A stretch of DNA of 64,000 nucleotides, from the NCBI RefSeq assembly GCF_000423545.1, contig NZ_AUIE01000002.1:372001-436000 (forward strand). The letters are read 5' to 3'. Positions 19,884-28,443 of this stretch are shown here, piece after piece. A program made the translations under genes and the position numbers. This stretch comes from Metapseudomonas resinovorans DSM 21078. GTDB lineage: Bacteria > Pseudomonadota > Gammaproteobacteria > Pseudomonadales > Pseudomonadaceae. Every line of letters begins with the position of its first letter. Positions within the stretch are counted from its first letter, which is position 1. The notes below the pieces were generated by a model, which saw only the letters and a list, made by a program, of their open reading frames with translations, was not told the DNA's origin and ran no database searches.

Positions 19884-19974
19884 TACCTGAATGTGCATGG
19901 GTCTTTTTTACCTCTTGTGACCCCTGCGCACCCCAGGAGCACTCCGCCTGGAACAGGGAGGTTCCGGGCCTTTT
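19884..19974 (+). ncRNA. Candidate sigma-54-dependent small RNA
   Basis: The interval from the predicted sigma-54 start to a hairpin terminator is about 90 nt and has no credible ORF (one ATG gives seven codons). It contains GGGTC/GACCC arms enclosing a pyrimidine run with ACCTCTTGT, which is complementary to Shine-Dalgarno-type AAGAGG sequences. Multiple AAnAAnAA motifs, expected in CrcZ-type RNAs, are absent. I know of no named sRNA at this position. It is a prediction from promoter plus terminator only. Confidence 0.35.
19946..19974 (+). terminator. Candidate terminator of the algB-divergent transcript
   Basis: GCCTGGAAC (19946-19954) and GTTCCGGGC (19961-19969) form a 9-bp stem with one T-G wobble and a 6-nt loop, followed by C and TTTT. 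The T-tract is short. Confidence 0.5.
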
Positions 19975-20152
19975 GAAAGCGTGCAATTTGCCCGATGAGC
20001 AGGTCCTGATCGTGCAAAGTGCCGTCAGGCCAGGCTGGAGCGCTGGCGTAACCAATTGAATTGTCGATGCTTCTTTAATGGCCACGAGTGGCATGGGCCA
20101 TGCAGCTGAGAAGTCTCGAGGTCGAAAATCCGTCCCAAGGGAGGATTCGAGG

Positions 20153-20389
20153 ATGAACGGTTTCCCATGGTGCTCATCCAAGTGGCTCATGGCCCTGCTG
20201 ATCGCACTCGTGGTACTCGGCACGCTTGCCGAACACCACTTGCGCGATCGCGTCCAGCCCAGGCCATTGCAGATTCCCGCAGCGGAGCCAAGCAGCTCGA
20301 CGGCACCGGTTCGCGCCGACGGCCCGCTGCACGAGGTGAGCTCGCGCATCCAGGCCGATATCGGCATCCAGCCGCGCTGGGTTTTCTGA
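20153..20389 (+). CDS. Small single-pass membrane protein of unknown function
   Basis: A 78-residue protein starting with ATG behind GGGAGG at about 11 nt. One hydrophobic helix (about residues 11-25, LMALLIALVVLGTLA) is followed by a Pro/Ser-rich polar tail ending QPRWVF, suggesting an inner-membrane anchor with the tail outside. I do not recognise the family. It is the first of three very small genes following algB on the opposite strand, in the region that in P. aeruginosa holds AlgU/AlgB-linked small genes. Confidence 0.6.
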   Translation: MNGFPWCSSKWLMALLIALVVLGTLAEHHLRDRVQPRPLQIPAAEPSSSTAPVRADGPLHEVSSRIQADIGIQPRWVF

Positions 20390-20411
20390 ATCTCTTGGGA
20401 GGCGTTTCGTC

Positions 20412-20561
20412 ATGTGGAATCTCCTCGTCGCCCTGAGCCTCTCGCTGTGCCGCTTCGTCTATTCGCGCAGCGCTTTCCACAGAATCGCAACACCTGCCGA
20501 CCCGACACCCTGTGTCGTGCCGGCGGTCCTTGCGCAGTCGCGCCAACGGCCGCTGCGCTGA
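20412..20561 (+). CDS. 49-residue hypothetical protein
   Basis: A short frame, [18 protein letters not shown]..., starting at an ATG 10 nt after GGGAGG. The first 18 residues are hydrophobic, like a signal or membrane anchor, and the rest is Pro- and Arg-containing with no recognisable domain. It begins 22 bp after the previous small gene and ends 28 bp before the DUF1328 gene, so the three may form an operon. Support is only RBS and context. Confidence 0.4.
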   Translation: MWNLLVALSLSLCRFVYSRSAFHRIATPADPTPCVVPAVLAQSRQRPLR

Positions 20562-20589
20562 CAACACCAAAAGCAGAAGGAGAAAGGCC

Positions 20590-20751
20590 ATGTTGAGCTG
20601 GGCACTTACTTTCCTGGTCATTGCCATCGTTGCCGCCGTGCTGGGGTTTGGCGGCATCGCCGGGACCGCCGCGGGCATCGCGAAGATTCTTTTCATTATC
20701 TTCCTGGTGCTGTTCATCGTGTCCTTCATCATGGGGCGCCGATCCGGCTGA
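20590..20751 (+). CDS. UPF0391/DUF1328 small membrane protein
   Basis: A 53-residue, almost entirely hydrophobic protein. [20 protein letters not shown] and [17 protein letters not shown] give two transmembrane helices, ending in the positively charged IMGRRSG. This is the DUF1328 family, of which PA5482 beside algB is a member. The start has AGAAGGAGAAAGG upstream. Members are commonly induced by envelope or osmotic stress; the molecular role is unknown. Confidence 0.85.
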   Translation: MLSWALTFLVIAIVAAVLGFGGIAGTAAGIAKILFIIFLVLFIVSFIMGRRSG

Positions 20752-20897
20752 CGAGGTTCGAACGCTTCAGGGATCAATGCCCGGTAACGGGCTGATGGAC
20801 CAGGGGGCCGGGTTGTTCCGCGTCATCAGGAGCGGCGTGACCCAGGGGCAGACGGGGTGCCTCCGCAGCCATGCGGGCCGGGTCAGGCAAGCTGCTG

Positions 20898-20926
20898 CCG
20901 GGAGCTGGAAATGCTCCAGCTCCCGG
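20898..20926. other. Strong hairpin between the DUF1328 gene and wrbA
   Basis: CCGGGAGCTGG and CCAGCTCCCGG are perfect 11-bp arms around a 7-nt loop, extendable by flanking GCTGC/GCAGC. There is no T-tract on either strand. It lies between convergent genes and may terminate or stabilise both transcripts. Confidence 0.55.
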
Positions 20927-20977
20927 TGGGCAGCGGAAAAATACTGCCTCAGTATTGAATGCTTCGTTCGCCTCCCT

Positions 20978-21574
20978 TCACGTCATCCTGCTCACCATAG
21001 TCGCCACGTGTGCGCCCTGGAATTTCGCCAGGGCCAGCTCCTTGGCGCTTGGCGTGCGCGAACCGTCGGCGCCGGCCACGGTGGCCGCGCCATAGGGTGA
21101 GCCGCCGCGCAATTCGCTGATATCGCCGAGTTCCGGCGCCGAGTAAGGGAGGCCGGCGATCAGCATTCCGTGGTGCGCCAGGGTGTTCCAGAACGAGGTG
21201 ATGGTGGTTTCCGAGCCACCGCCGGTGCCGGTGGAGGTGAAGACGCTGCCGACCTTGCCGATCAGCGCCCCCTTCACCCAGAGTCCGCCGGTCTGGTCGA
21301 GGAAGTTGCGCATCTGTGCAGTCATGTTGCCGAAGCGGGTCGGCGTGCCGAACAGAATGGCGTCGTAGTCAGCCAGTTCCTGCGGACTGGCGACGGGTGC
21401 GGCCTGGTCCAGCTTGGCGCCGGCTTTGCGGGCCACGTCCTCAGGCATGGTTTCCGGCACCCGTTTCAGGGTCACTTCCACGCCCGGCACGCTGCGCGCA
21501 CCTTCGGCGACCGATTCCGCCATGCGTTCGATATGACCGTACATCGAGTAATACAGCACCAGGACCTTCTTCAT
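20978..21574 (-). CDS. wrbA: NAD(P)H:quinone oxidoreductase WrbA
   Basis: A 198-residue flavodoxin-fold FMN enzyme that reduces quinones by two electrons, limiting redox cycling. The phosphate-binding loop is [12 protein letters not shown] (about residues 9-20). GTPTRFGNM and [11 protein letters not shown], with the [11 protein letters not shown] segment, are WrbA signatures. The start at 21574 ([10 protein letters not shown]) has GGAG upstream; the frame continues seven codons further without an RBS. A 14-bp palindrome lies 30 bp upstream of the start. Members are often under stationary-phase or general stress control. Confidence 0.93.
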   Translation of the reverse strand: MKKVLVLYYSMYGHIERMAESVAEGARSVPGVEVTLKRVPETMPEDVARKAGAKLDQAAPVASPQELADYDAILFGTPTRFGNMTAQMRNFLDQTGGLWVKGALIGKVGSVFTSTGTGGGSETTITSFWNTLAHHGMLIAGLPYSAPELGDISELRGGSPYGAATVAGADGSRTPSAKELALAKFQGAHVATMVSRMT

Positions 21575-21603
21575 CGCCGCTCTCCATTCAGCCACAGATT
21601 GGC

Positions 21604-21617
21604 GGCCCGATCGGGCC
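21604..21617. promoter_or_regulatory. Perfect 14-bp palindrome upstream of wrbA
   Basis: GGCCCGATCGGGCC lies 30 bp before the wrbA start codon, probably inside its leader or promoter. GTGCATGCAC at 21640-21649 is a second, 10-bp palindrome. Function unknown; the GC content makes chance palindromes fairly likely. Confidence 0.35.
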
Positions 21618-21733
21618 GGCCCCAGTCAGCCTAGATGGCGTGCATGCACTTTGCCGCCGCAGTCCTAGGAAAAGGCCTATACCGAAGTCGCCATACGGAT
21701 AGCGCTGGAACCAACGTCCCATTCATGTGGGCT

Positions 21734-21750
21734 CATGCCGACTCGGCATG
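21734..21750. promoter_or_regulatory. Operator-like palindrome upstream of gltP
   Basis: CATGCCGA-C-TCGGCATG is a perfect 8-1-8 palindrome 129 bp upstream of the gltP start, in the 304-bp interval divergent to wrbA. The remainder of that interval has the wrbA-side palindromes and the gltP RBS (cagaggg) but no clear promoter. Confidence 0.5.
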
Positions 21751-21878
21751 GGGTAGACGGTTACGGCATTAGACGATCGTTAGCACCCTATGAATCATGG
21801 CGCCCCTTTGCGGTTCGGCCGGCCATCCCGGACGAAGCCGTGCTCCCTACTTCCACAAGAAATCAGAGGGTGACGACT

Positions 21879-23210
<1,332 letters not shown>

Positions 23211-23231
23211 GCCTTCATCTGATCGACGGAA

Positions 23232-23256
23232 AGCCCCGACCTGGTCGGGGCTTTTT
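23232..23256 (+). terminator. Rho-independent terminator after gltP
   Basis: AGCCCCGAC (23232-23240) and GTCGGGGCT (23244-23252) form a 9-bp stem with a 3-nt loop, followed by TTTTT. Confidence 0.92.
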
Positions 23257-23299
23257 GTTAGCCGGCGTTCGCTGCTGTGATGGGGCAGCCTTTCGGCCT

Positions 23300-23343
23300 G
23301 GCTGGCGAACCTGTCCGCATTCGCTGGCAAGCCAGCTCCTACA
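23300..23343. repeat. REP element between gltP and the SpmAB gene
   Basis: TCGCTGGCAAGCCAGCTCCTACA (split here as TCGCTGGCAAGCC plus AGCTCCTACA, 23321-23343) is the common Pseudomonas REP, with CTGGC/GCCAG arms. A related partial copy, CTGGCTGGCGAAC, precedes it. Confidence 0.75.
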
Positions 23344-23450
23344 AGGGGACTCCGGACCCTCCAACACGTTACGCAGACATCGCCAATGAATTCGCCGCGG
23401 TACAGGCTGCCCCGCTAGAATCCGCCTCATTGATTTCGGGGGGACTGCAA

Positions 23451-24677
23451 ATGCTCAACGGCCTGTGGCTGGGGTTTTTCCTGGTGGCGGCAGTGGCCGC
23501 GCTGGGGCGCTGGATCGGGGGTGACCCGGGTGTCTGGGCGGCGATGGTGGAAAGCCTGTTCGCCATGGCCAAGCTCTCGGTCGAAGTGATGATCCTGCTG
23601 TTCGGCACCCTGACCCTGTGGATGGGCTTCCTGCGCATCGCCGAGAAGGCCGGCCTGGTGGAGTGGCTCGGGCGCATTCTCGCGCCGCTGTTCCACCGCC
23701 TGATGCCTGAAGTACCCAAGGGACACCCCGCCCTCGGCCTGATCACCCTGAACTTCGCCGCCAATGGCCTGGGGCTGGACAACGCCGCCACGCCCATCGG
23801 TCTCAAGGCGATGCGTGCCTTGCAGGATCTCAACCCCAGTCCGACCACGGCGAGCAACGCGCAGATTCTCTTTCTGGTGCTCAACGCCTCGTCCCTGACC
23901 CTGCTGCCGGTGTCGATCTTCATGTACCGCGCACAGCAAGGCGCCGAGGACCCGACCCTGGTGTTCCTGCCCATCCTCCTCGCCACCAGCGCGTCCACCC
24001 TGGTGGGGCTGCTTTCGGTGGCCCTGGTGCAACGCCTGCGGCTGTGGGACCCGGTGGTGCTGGCTTACCTGGTGCCCGGAGCGCTGTTGCTGGGCGGCTT
24101 CATGGCGTTACTCGCCGGTCTTTCCGCCACGGCCCTGGCGGCGTTGTCTTCCTTGCTCGGCAACCTCACCTTGTTCGGCATCATCCTGATCTTCCTCCTG
24201 GTGGGCGCGCTGAAGCGCGTGCCGGTCTACGAGTCCTTCGTGGAGGGTGCCAAGGAAGGCTTCGATGTAGCGAAGAACCTCCTGCCCTATCTCGTGGCCA
24301 TGCTCTGCGCGATTGGCGTGATGCGTGCCTCTGGCGCGCTGGACTTCGGCCTGGACGGCATTCGCGCGATGGTCGAGTGGTTCGGCTGGGACACCCGCTT
24401 CGTCGAGGCCCTGCCCACCGCCCTGGTCAAACCGTTCTCCGGCAGCGCGGCCCGCGCCATGCTGATCGAGACCATGCAGAGCCAGGGCGTCGACAGCTTC
24501 CCGGCGCTGGTGGCGGCCACGGTGCAAGGCAGCACGGAAACCACCTTCTACGTGCTGGCGGTCTACTTCGGTTCGGTGGGTATCCAGCGTGTGCGCCACG
24601 CCGTGGGCTGCGCCCTGGCCGCGGAACTGGCCGGCGTGCTGGCGGCCATCGGCGTCTGCTACTGGTTCTTCGGCTGA
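23451..24677 (+). CDS. SpmA-SpmB fusion, nucleoside-recognition (Gate) membrane protein
   Basis: A 408-residue polytopic membrane protein. The N-half resembles spore maturation protein SpmA (LNFAANGLGLDNAATPIGLK, about residues 100-120). The C-half resembles SpmB (PFSGSAARAMLIE and VQGSTETTFYVLAVYFGSVG, about 325-375). In Firmicutes these are two separate genes of the spore cortex pathway. In non-sporulating pseudomonads the fused form has no assigned function; a transport role is inferred from the Gate domains. The start at 23451 (MLNGLWLGFF) has GGGGGG upstream; a longer open frame covers the REP element and is not coding. Confidence 0.82.
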   Translation: MLNGLWLGFFLVAAVAALGRWIGGDPGVWAAMVESLFAMAKLSVEVMILLFGTLTLWMGFLRIAEKAGLVEWLGRILAPLFHRLMPEVPKGHPALGLITLNFAANGLGLDNAATPIGLKAMRALQDLNPSPTTASNAQILFLVLNASSLTLLPVSIFMYRAQQGAEDPTLVFLPILLATSASTLVGLLSVALVQRLRLWDPVVLAYLVPGALLLGGFMALLAGLSATALAALSSLLGNLTLFGIILIFLLVGALKRVPVYESFVEGAKEGFDVAKNLLPYLVAMLCAIGVMRASGALDFGLDGIRAMVEWFGWDTRFVEALPTALVKPFSGSAARAMLIETMQSQGVDSFPALVAATVQGSTETTFYVLAVYFGSVGIQRVRHAVGCALAAELAGVLAAIGVCYWFFG

Positions 24678-24710
24678 TCCTTCGGGGCTGTGAGACGTTC
24701 GGCCGAGTAA

Positions 24711-25754
24711 TCAGTGGGGCTTGGGCGGCAGCTCGGACGGGGTCACCCGGAAGCGCAAGGTGCCGATCATCTGACCCGCCTCGGTCAGCACCTGCACCTG
24801 CCAGCGGCCCACGGGATTTCCGGGGAAGTTCTGCTTGTGGGTCCAGGCGCGGTAGCCCGCTTCGCGGCCGCCATGGATATCCAGGGCGATGCGGTCCACT
24901 TCGCGGCCGTTGAAGCGCCACACGTGATAGATGCGCTCGTTCAGCCCGCGCGGCGCATTGATTGCGGTATAGGCGTAGAGCCCTTTGCTACGCAGCTCGG
25001 CGGCGCTGACTTCGTTGATGCCATCACCCGGAGTGCGCTTGTGGTTGTCCAGATCCGGGGTGACCGCCACTTCGGTGAGCCAGAGGGTCGCCGGCGGTAC
25101 CCAGCTTCGCGTCACCCAGCCCAGCCCACCCAGGGCCAGCGTCAGGCCTACCAGCCCCAGGCCGCGCCACCAGCTCTGCACGCGGATGACACCGAACAGA
25201 CTGACGAAGGACAGCGCCACGGCAATGCCCAGCGCCCAGCGGTAGCTCTGGGCGGTGGTCTGCTGGAGGATCAGCGGCAACGCCGCCAGCAGCACGGCGA
25301 ACAGCGTGAGCGTGTGATAGGCGAGGAACAACCAGCGGCGCGGCGCCAGGTGGCGGTTGTAGATCGGGTCGGTGATCGAGCAAAGCGCTGCCGCCCCCAG
25401 CAGGCCGGTGAACAGGGCCTGGCCGCTGTTCCAACTGGTGGTGATGGCAAAGAACGGCAGTACGAAGAACAGGCTTTCCTGGTGGATCAATTGGGTCAGG
25501 AAACGCATCAGTGGCGGCGGCAACTCGATGCCGAAGAGCCGTTCGACGCCGCGTCGGAAGAGGTTCTCCAGCATCAGCCAGATCCAGCTGACCAGCAGCA
25601 GGATGGCGATCACCTTGGCCACCCGCGCGCCCCGATCGACCAGGAAGAAGCTCGCCATGCCCGAGCAGAAGCCATAGAGGGCGATCAGCCGTGGGTGACG
25701 CTGCAACAGCTCGATCAGCTTGAGCACATGGGGTTTGAAGGCGGGCAGCAGCAT
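24711..25754 (-). CDS. DUF5924 membrane protein with C-terminal DUF2914 domain
   Basis: A 347-residue protein. The N-terminal 230 residues contain about seven hydrophobic helices, including LIALYGFCSGMASFFLVDRG. The C-terminal 110 residues are soluble (INAPRGLNERIYHVWRFNG ... NFPGNPVGRWQVQVLTEAGQ), typical of DUF2914, and probably lie in the periplasm. No catalytic motif is seen and the function is unknown. The gene is convergent with the SpmAB fusion (33 bp apart). RBS is weak, so the start is only probable. Confidence 0.7.
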   Translation of the reverse strand: MLLPAFKPHVLKLIELLQRHPRLIALYGFCSGMASFFLVDRGARVAKVIAILLLVSWIWLMLENLFRRGVERLFGIELPPPLMRFLTQLIHQESLFFVLPFFAITTSWNSGQALFTGLLGAAALCSITDPIYNRHLAPRRWLFLAYHTLTLFAVLLAALPLILQQTTAQSYRWALGIAVALSFVSLFGVIRVQSWWRGLGLVGLTLALGGLGWVTRSWVPPATLWLTEVAVTPDLDNHKRTPGDGINEVSAAELRSKGLYAYTAINAPRGLNERIYHVWRFNGREVDRIALDIHGGREAGYRAWTHKQNFPGNPVGRWQVQVLTEAGQMIGTLRFRVTPSELPPKPH

Positions 25755-25847
25755 CGGTCGCGACAGGGCTGGGGGCGGAGGCGCGCAGGATACTGCCCGC
25801 CGCCAGCCCTGAGAAGGCGCGCGGCGACCGGCCTGACGGCCTGCGGC

Positions 25848-26351
25848 TCAGACCAGGCGCAGGCGCATCTTCTGCGGTTGGTCGGGGCGGCCGTTGGGTA
25901 GGGTCACGGGCGGCAGGTCTTCCACCCAGAGGAAATCGAAGCGCTCGTAGAGGCGGATGGCCGGGAGGTTGGACTTCAGCACTGTCAGGTCGACCCGCGG
26001 CATGCCCAGTTGCAGGCACTGCTCCAGCGCCGCTTCCATCAGCAAGCCTCCCAGGCCTTGGCCGCGATGGGCCTTGAGTACCTGCATGCCGAGCAAGCCG
26101 AAGTCCTCGCCCGAGTCGTCCCCTTGCTGGCAGAAACTGGCCGGGAAAATCTCGATGGAGCCCACCAGCTCGCCTTCCGAATCGGCGACGAACTGCGGCA
26201 GGTTCAACGGCAGCGCGCGCAGTAGCATGGCGCGCATAGGCTCGATCGGCGGCGCTTCGGCGCGCAGGAGAAACTCGCCTTCGGCGCTGACGTCGGCGAA
26301 CAGCCGGTGCAAGGCTTCGATATCGCTGATGCGCAGTTTCCTGATCGACAT
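25848..26351 (-). CDS. GNAT-family N-acetyltransferase
   Basis: A 167-residue acetyltransferase. The fold runs MSIRKLRISDIEALHRLF (beta-1/alpha-1), then LLGMQVLKAHRGQGLGGLLMEAA, which contains the acetyl-CoA pyrophosphate loop HRGQGLGG (about residue 95). It continues RVDLTVLKSNLPAIRLYERFDF, the usual beta-5/alpha-4 segment. The substrate cannot be predicted. The start at 26351 matches family N-termini; the frame is open another 36 codons without similarity. It is divergent from the SBF transporter gene with a 190-bp interval. Confidence 0.82.
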   Translation of the reverse strand: MSIRKLRISDIEALHRLFADVSAEGEFLLRAEAPPIEPMRAMLLRALPLNLPQFVADSEGELVGSIEIFPASFCQQGDDSGEDFGLLGMQVLKAHRGQGLGGLLMEAALEQCLQLGMPRVDLTVLKSNLPAIRLYERFDFLWVEDLPPVTLPNGRPDQPQKMRLRLV

Positions 26352-26520
26352 GGACGTCCTGCTCCGGGGCGAATGCTGGCACTCTGGCCCAGTGTGCGTG
26401 GCCTGGCAACCGGCCGGTGCCTGTCGCGATTGGCCACTCGGCCTGGCGATGTCGGCCACTGCCGGCGCGAGGGTTGAGGGCTAAGCTGCCCTGGCCTTGC
26501 GCCTGCGTGGGCGACAGAAG

Positions 26521-26531
26521 AACAACAAGAG
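26521..26531 (+). promoter_or_regulatory. Hfq/Crc catabolite-activity (CA) motif at the SBF transporter start
   Basis: AACAACAAGAG ends 10 nt before the ATG at 26542, preceded by AAG. It matches the AAnAAnAA motif bound by Hfq with Crc and resembles the P. aeruginosa amiE site. It overlaps the position of the ribosome-binding site, where binding blocks translation while preferred carbon sources are present. Confidence 0.65.
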
Positions 26532-26541
26532 ACTCTCCTCG

Positions 26542-27456
26542 ATGAACTACGACAGCAGTCAGCAACTGATACTCGGGCTGGTGCTCGCCGCGCTGATGTT
26601 CGGCGTGGCCCTGGAGCTGCGCCTGGCCCATTTCCTCCTGGTACTGAAACGGCCGCTGCCGGCCCTGGTGGGGCTGCTCTGCCAGTGCCTGCTGCTGCCC
26701 TGGCTGACCCTCGTCGTCACCCTCTTCCTCGATCTGCGCCCCGGCCTGGAGCTGGGCATGTTGCTGGTGGCCGCGTGCCCCGGCGGCAACCTGTCCAACG
26801 TCATCACCCATCTGGCGCGCGGCAATACCGCGCTCTCGGTGAGCGTCACCAGCCTTTCGAGCCTGCTGGCGATCATCAGCCTGCCGCTGAACTTCGCCGC
26901 CACCGCCAGCCTCAACCCGGACACCGCCGCCTTCCTCCAGGGCCAGATGAGCAGCCTGGATGTCGACGCTAGCGGCATCATCGGCGGCCTGGTCGTACTG
27001 CTGGTGCTGCCGCTGTTGGCCGGTATGGCCGCGGGCAACCTCGCCCCGGCCCTGAGCGCTCGCGTGCTGCCCTGGTTCAAACGCTTTTCGCTGCTGGCCT
27101 TCGGCGGCTTCCTGGTCGTGGCGGCAGCAGGCAATTGGCAGTTGCTGGTGGCCAATGCCGGCCTGGTGCTGCTGGTGGTGGTCGGCCACAACGCCACCGC
27201 CTTGCTGCTGGGCTGGAGCGCCTCGCGCCTGGTTGGACTGTCCGAGGCAGACCGCCGCGCCCTGACCATCGAGGTTGGCATGCAGAACTCCGGGCTGGCG
27301 CTGGGGCTGATCCTGACCCAGTTCGGCGGCCAGTTGGACATGGCCCTGGTGGCGGGCTTCTGGGGGCTCTGGCACATCGTGTCCGGCCTGTCGCTGGTGG
27401 CTGTCTGGCGGCGCCGTGCGCCCCGTGTCCAGGAGGAAATGCCGTGCGCGTCCTGA
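26542..27456 (+). CDS. Bile acid:sodium symporter (SBF/BASS) family transporter
   Basis: A 304-residue inner-membrane protein with about nine hydrophobic helices. The conserved ACPGGNLSNVITHLARGNTALSVS (about residues 75-98) and EVGMQNSGLALGLIL (about 245-260) segments define the family. Members carry bile acids, pantoate, pyruvate or other organic anions; the substrate here is unknown. The start is the ATG at 26542; its SD-like AAGAGA lies within a CA motif, suggesting Hfq/Crc catabolite repression. The next gene begins inside its last codons (13-nt overlap), so the two are co-translated. Confidence 0.85.
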   Translation: MNYDSSQQLILGLVLAALMFGVALELRLAHFLLVLKRPLPALVGLLCQCLLLPWLTLVVTLFLDLRPGLELGMLLVAACPGGNLSNVITHLARGNTALSVSVTSLSSLLAIISLPLNFAATASLNPDTAAFLQGQMSSLDVDASGIIGGLVVLLVLPLLAGMAAGNLAPALSARVLPWFKRFSLLAFGGFLVVAAAGNWQLLVANAGLVLLVVVGHNATALLLGWSASRLVGLSEADRRALTIEVGMQNSGLALGLILTQFGGQLDMALVAGFWGLWHIVSGLSLVAVWRRRAPRVQEEMPCAS

Positions 27457-28409
27457 TCACCGGCGCCGCCGGTTTCATCGGCCAGCAGGTCTTGAACGAC
27501 CTGGCCGCGCGTCACCCGGACTGGACCCTGGTGGCGGCGGACATCCGCCCGCTGACTCGGCAGGGGCTCAAGCCCAATATCGAACCGGTGCCATTGGACA
27601 TCAGTCTGCCCCGCGAAGTGGCCGCCTGCGTTCAGCGCTGGAAGCCCGATGCCATCGTGCACCTGGCTTCGGTGGTGACGCCGCCGCGCGGCATGAGTGA
27701 AGCGCGCCTGCACGCCATCGACGTCGGCGGCACCCGCGCCGTGCTGGACGCGGCTGTGGCTCATGGCGTGGGCCAGTTGATCGTCACCAGCTCCGGCGCC
27801 GCCTACGGCTATTACCCGGAGAACGCCGAGTGGATCGACGAACAGCACCCGCTGCGTGGCCATGACCTTTTCGCCTATGCCCGTCACAAGCGTGAGGTGG
27901 AACTGCTGCTGGCCGATGCGCGCAGGCAGCATCCGCAACTGCGCCAACTGGTCCTGCGCCCCGGCACCATCCTCGGCGAGCAGGTGAACAACCAGATCAC
28001 CGAACTGTTCCAGAAGCGCTCGGTGCTGGGCATCAAGGGCCATGAGAGCCGCTTCGTGTTCATCTGGGACCAGGACGTGGTGGCGATCATCCGCGAGGGC
28101 CTGGAGCGCGGCGCCGAAGGTATCTACAACCTGGCCGGCGATGGTGCGCTGAGCATGGCCGAGATCGCCGGCATCCTCGGCAAGCCCTACCGCCCCCTCC
28201 CTGCCGGCCTGCTGCGCACCGCCCTGGCCCTGCTCAAGCCGCTCGGCCTGACCCAGTACGGCCCGGAGCAACTGGATTTCCTGCGCTACCGCCCGGTACT
28301 GGACAACCGCCGGCTGAAGGAAGAGTTCGGCTACCGCCCGACGTATTCCAGCCGCGAGGCGTTCCTGGCGTTCCTCAAGGCGCGGGGAATTGCGCCCAAG
28401 GTGGGTTGA
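27444..28409 (+). CDS. NAD-dependent epimerase/dehydratase (extended SDR)
   Basis: A 321-residue Rossmann-fold protein with a GTG start behind a perfect AGGAGGA. The dinucleotide motif is VLITGAAGFIG (residues 3-13). The catalytic Tyr-Lys appears as FAYARHKRE, about 25 residues after the TSSGAAYGY segment. NAD-binding through GxxGxxG favours a nucleotide-sugar or uronate-type substrate, but none can be named. It overlaps the upstream SBF transporter gene by 13 nt, so uptake and modification of the same class of compound is a reasonable inference. Confidence 0.83.
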   Translation: MRVLITGAAGFIGQQVLNDLAARHPDWTLVAADIRPLTRQGLKPNIEPVPLDISLPREVAACVQRWKPDAIVHLASVVTPPRGMSEARLHAIDVGGTRAVLDAAVAHGVGQLIVTSSGAAYGYYPENAEWIDEQHPLRGHDLFAYARHKREVELLLADARRQHPQLRQLVLRPGTILGEQVNNQITELFQKRSVLGIKGHESRFVFIWDQDVVAIIREGLERGAEGIYNLAGDGALSMAEIAGILGKPYRPLPAGLLRTALALLKPLGLTQYGPEQLDFLRYRPVLDNRRLKEEFGYRPTYSSREAFLAFLKARGIAPKVG

Positions 28410-28443
28410 CTCCTACAGATGAAGTTGCCAAGCGCCCCGGTGA

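Noticed and set aside
19884-20152. CrcZ/CrcY-type RNA from the sigma-54 promoter
   Set aside because: No AAnAAnAA motifs are found on the plus strand; CrcZ-type RNAs have several. A different RNA is still possible.
23277-23450. N-terminal extension of the SpmAB fusion
   Set aside because: The in-frame sequence translates a REP element, and a better RBS and hydrophobic start are at 23451.
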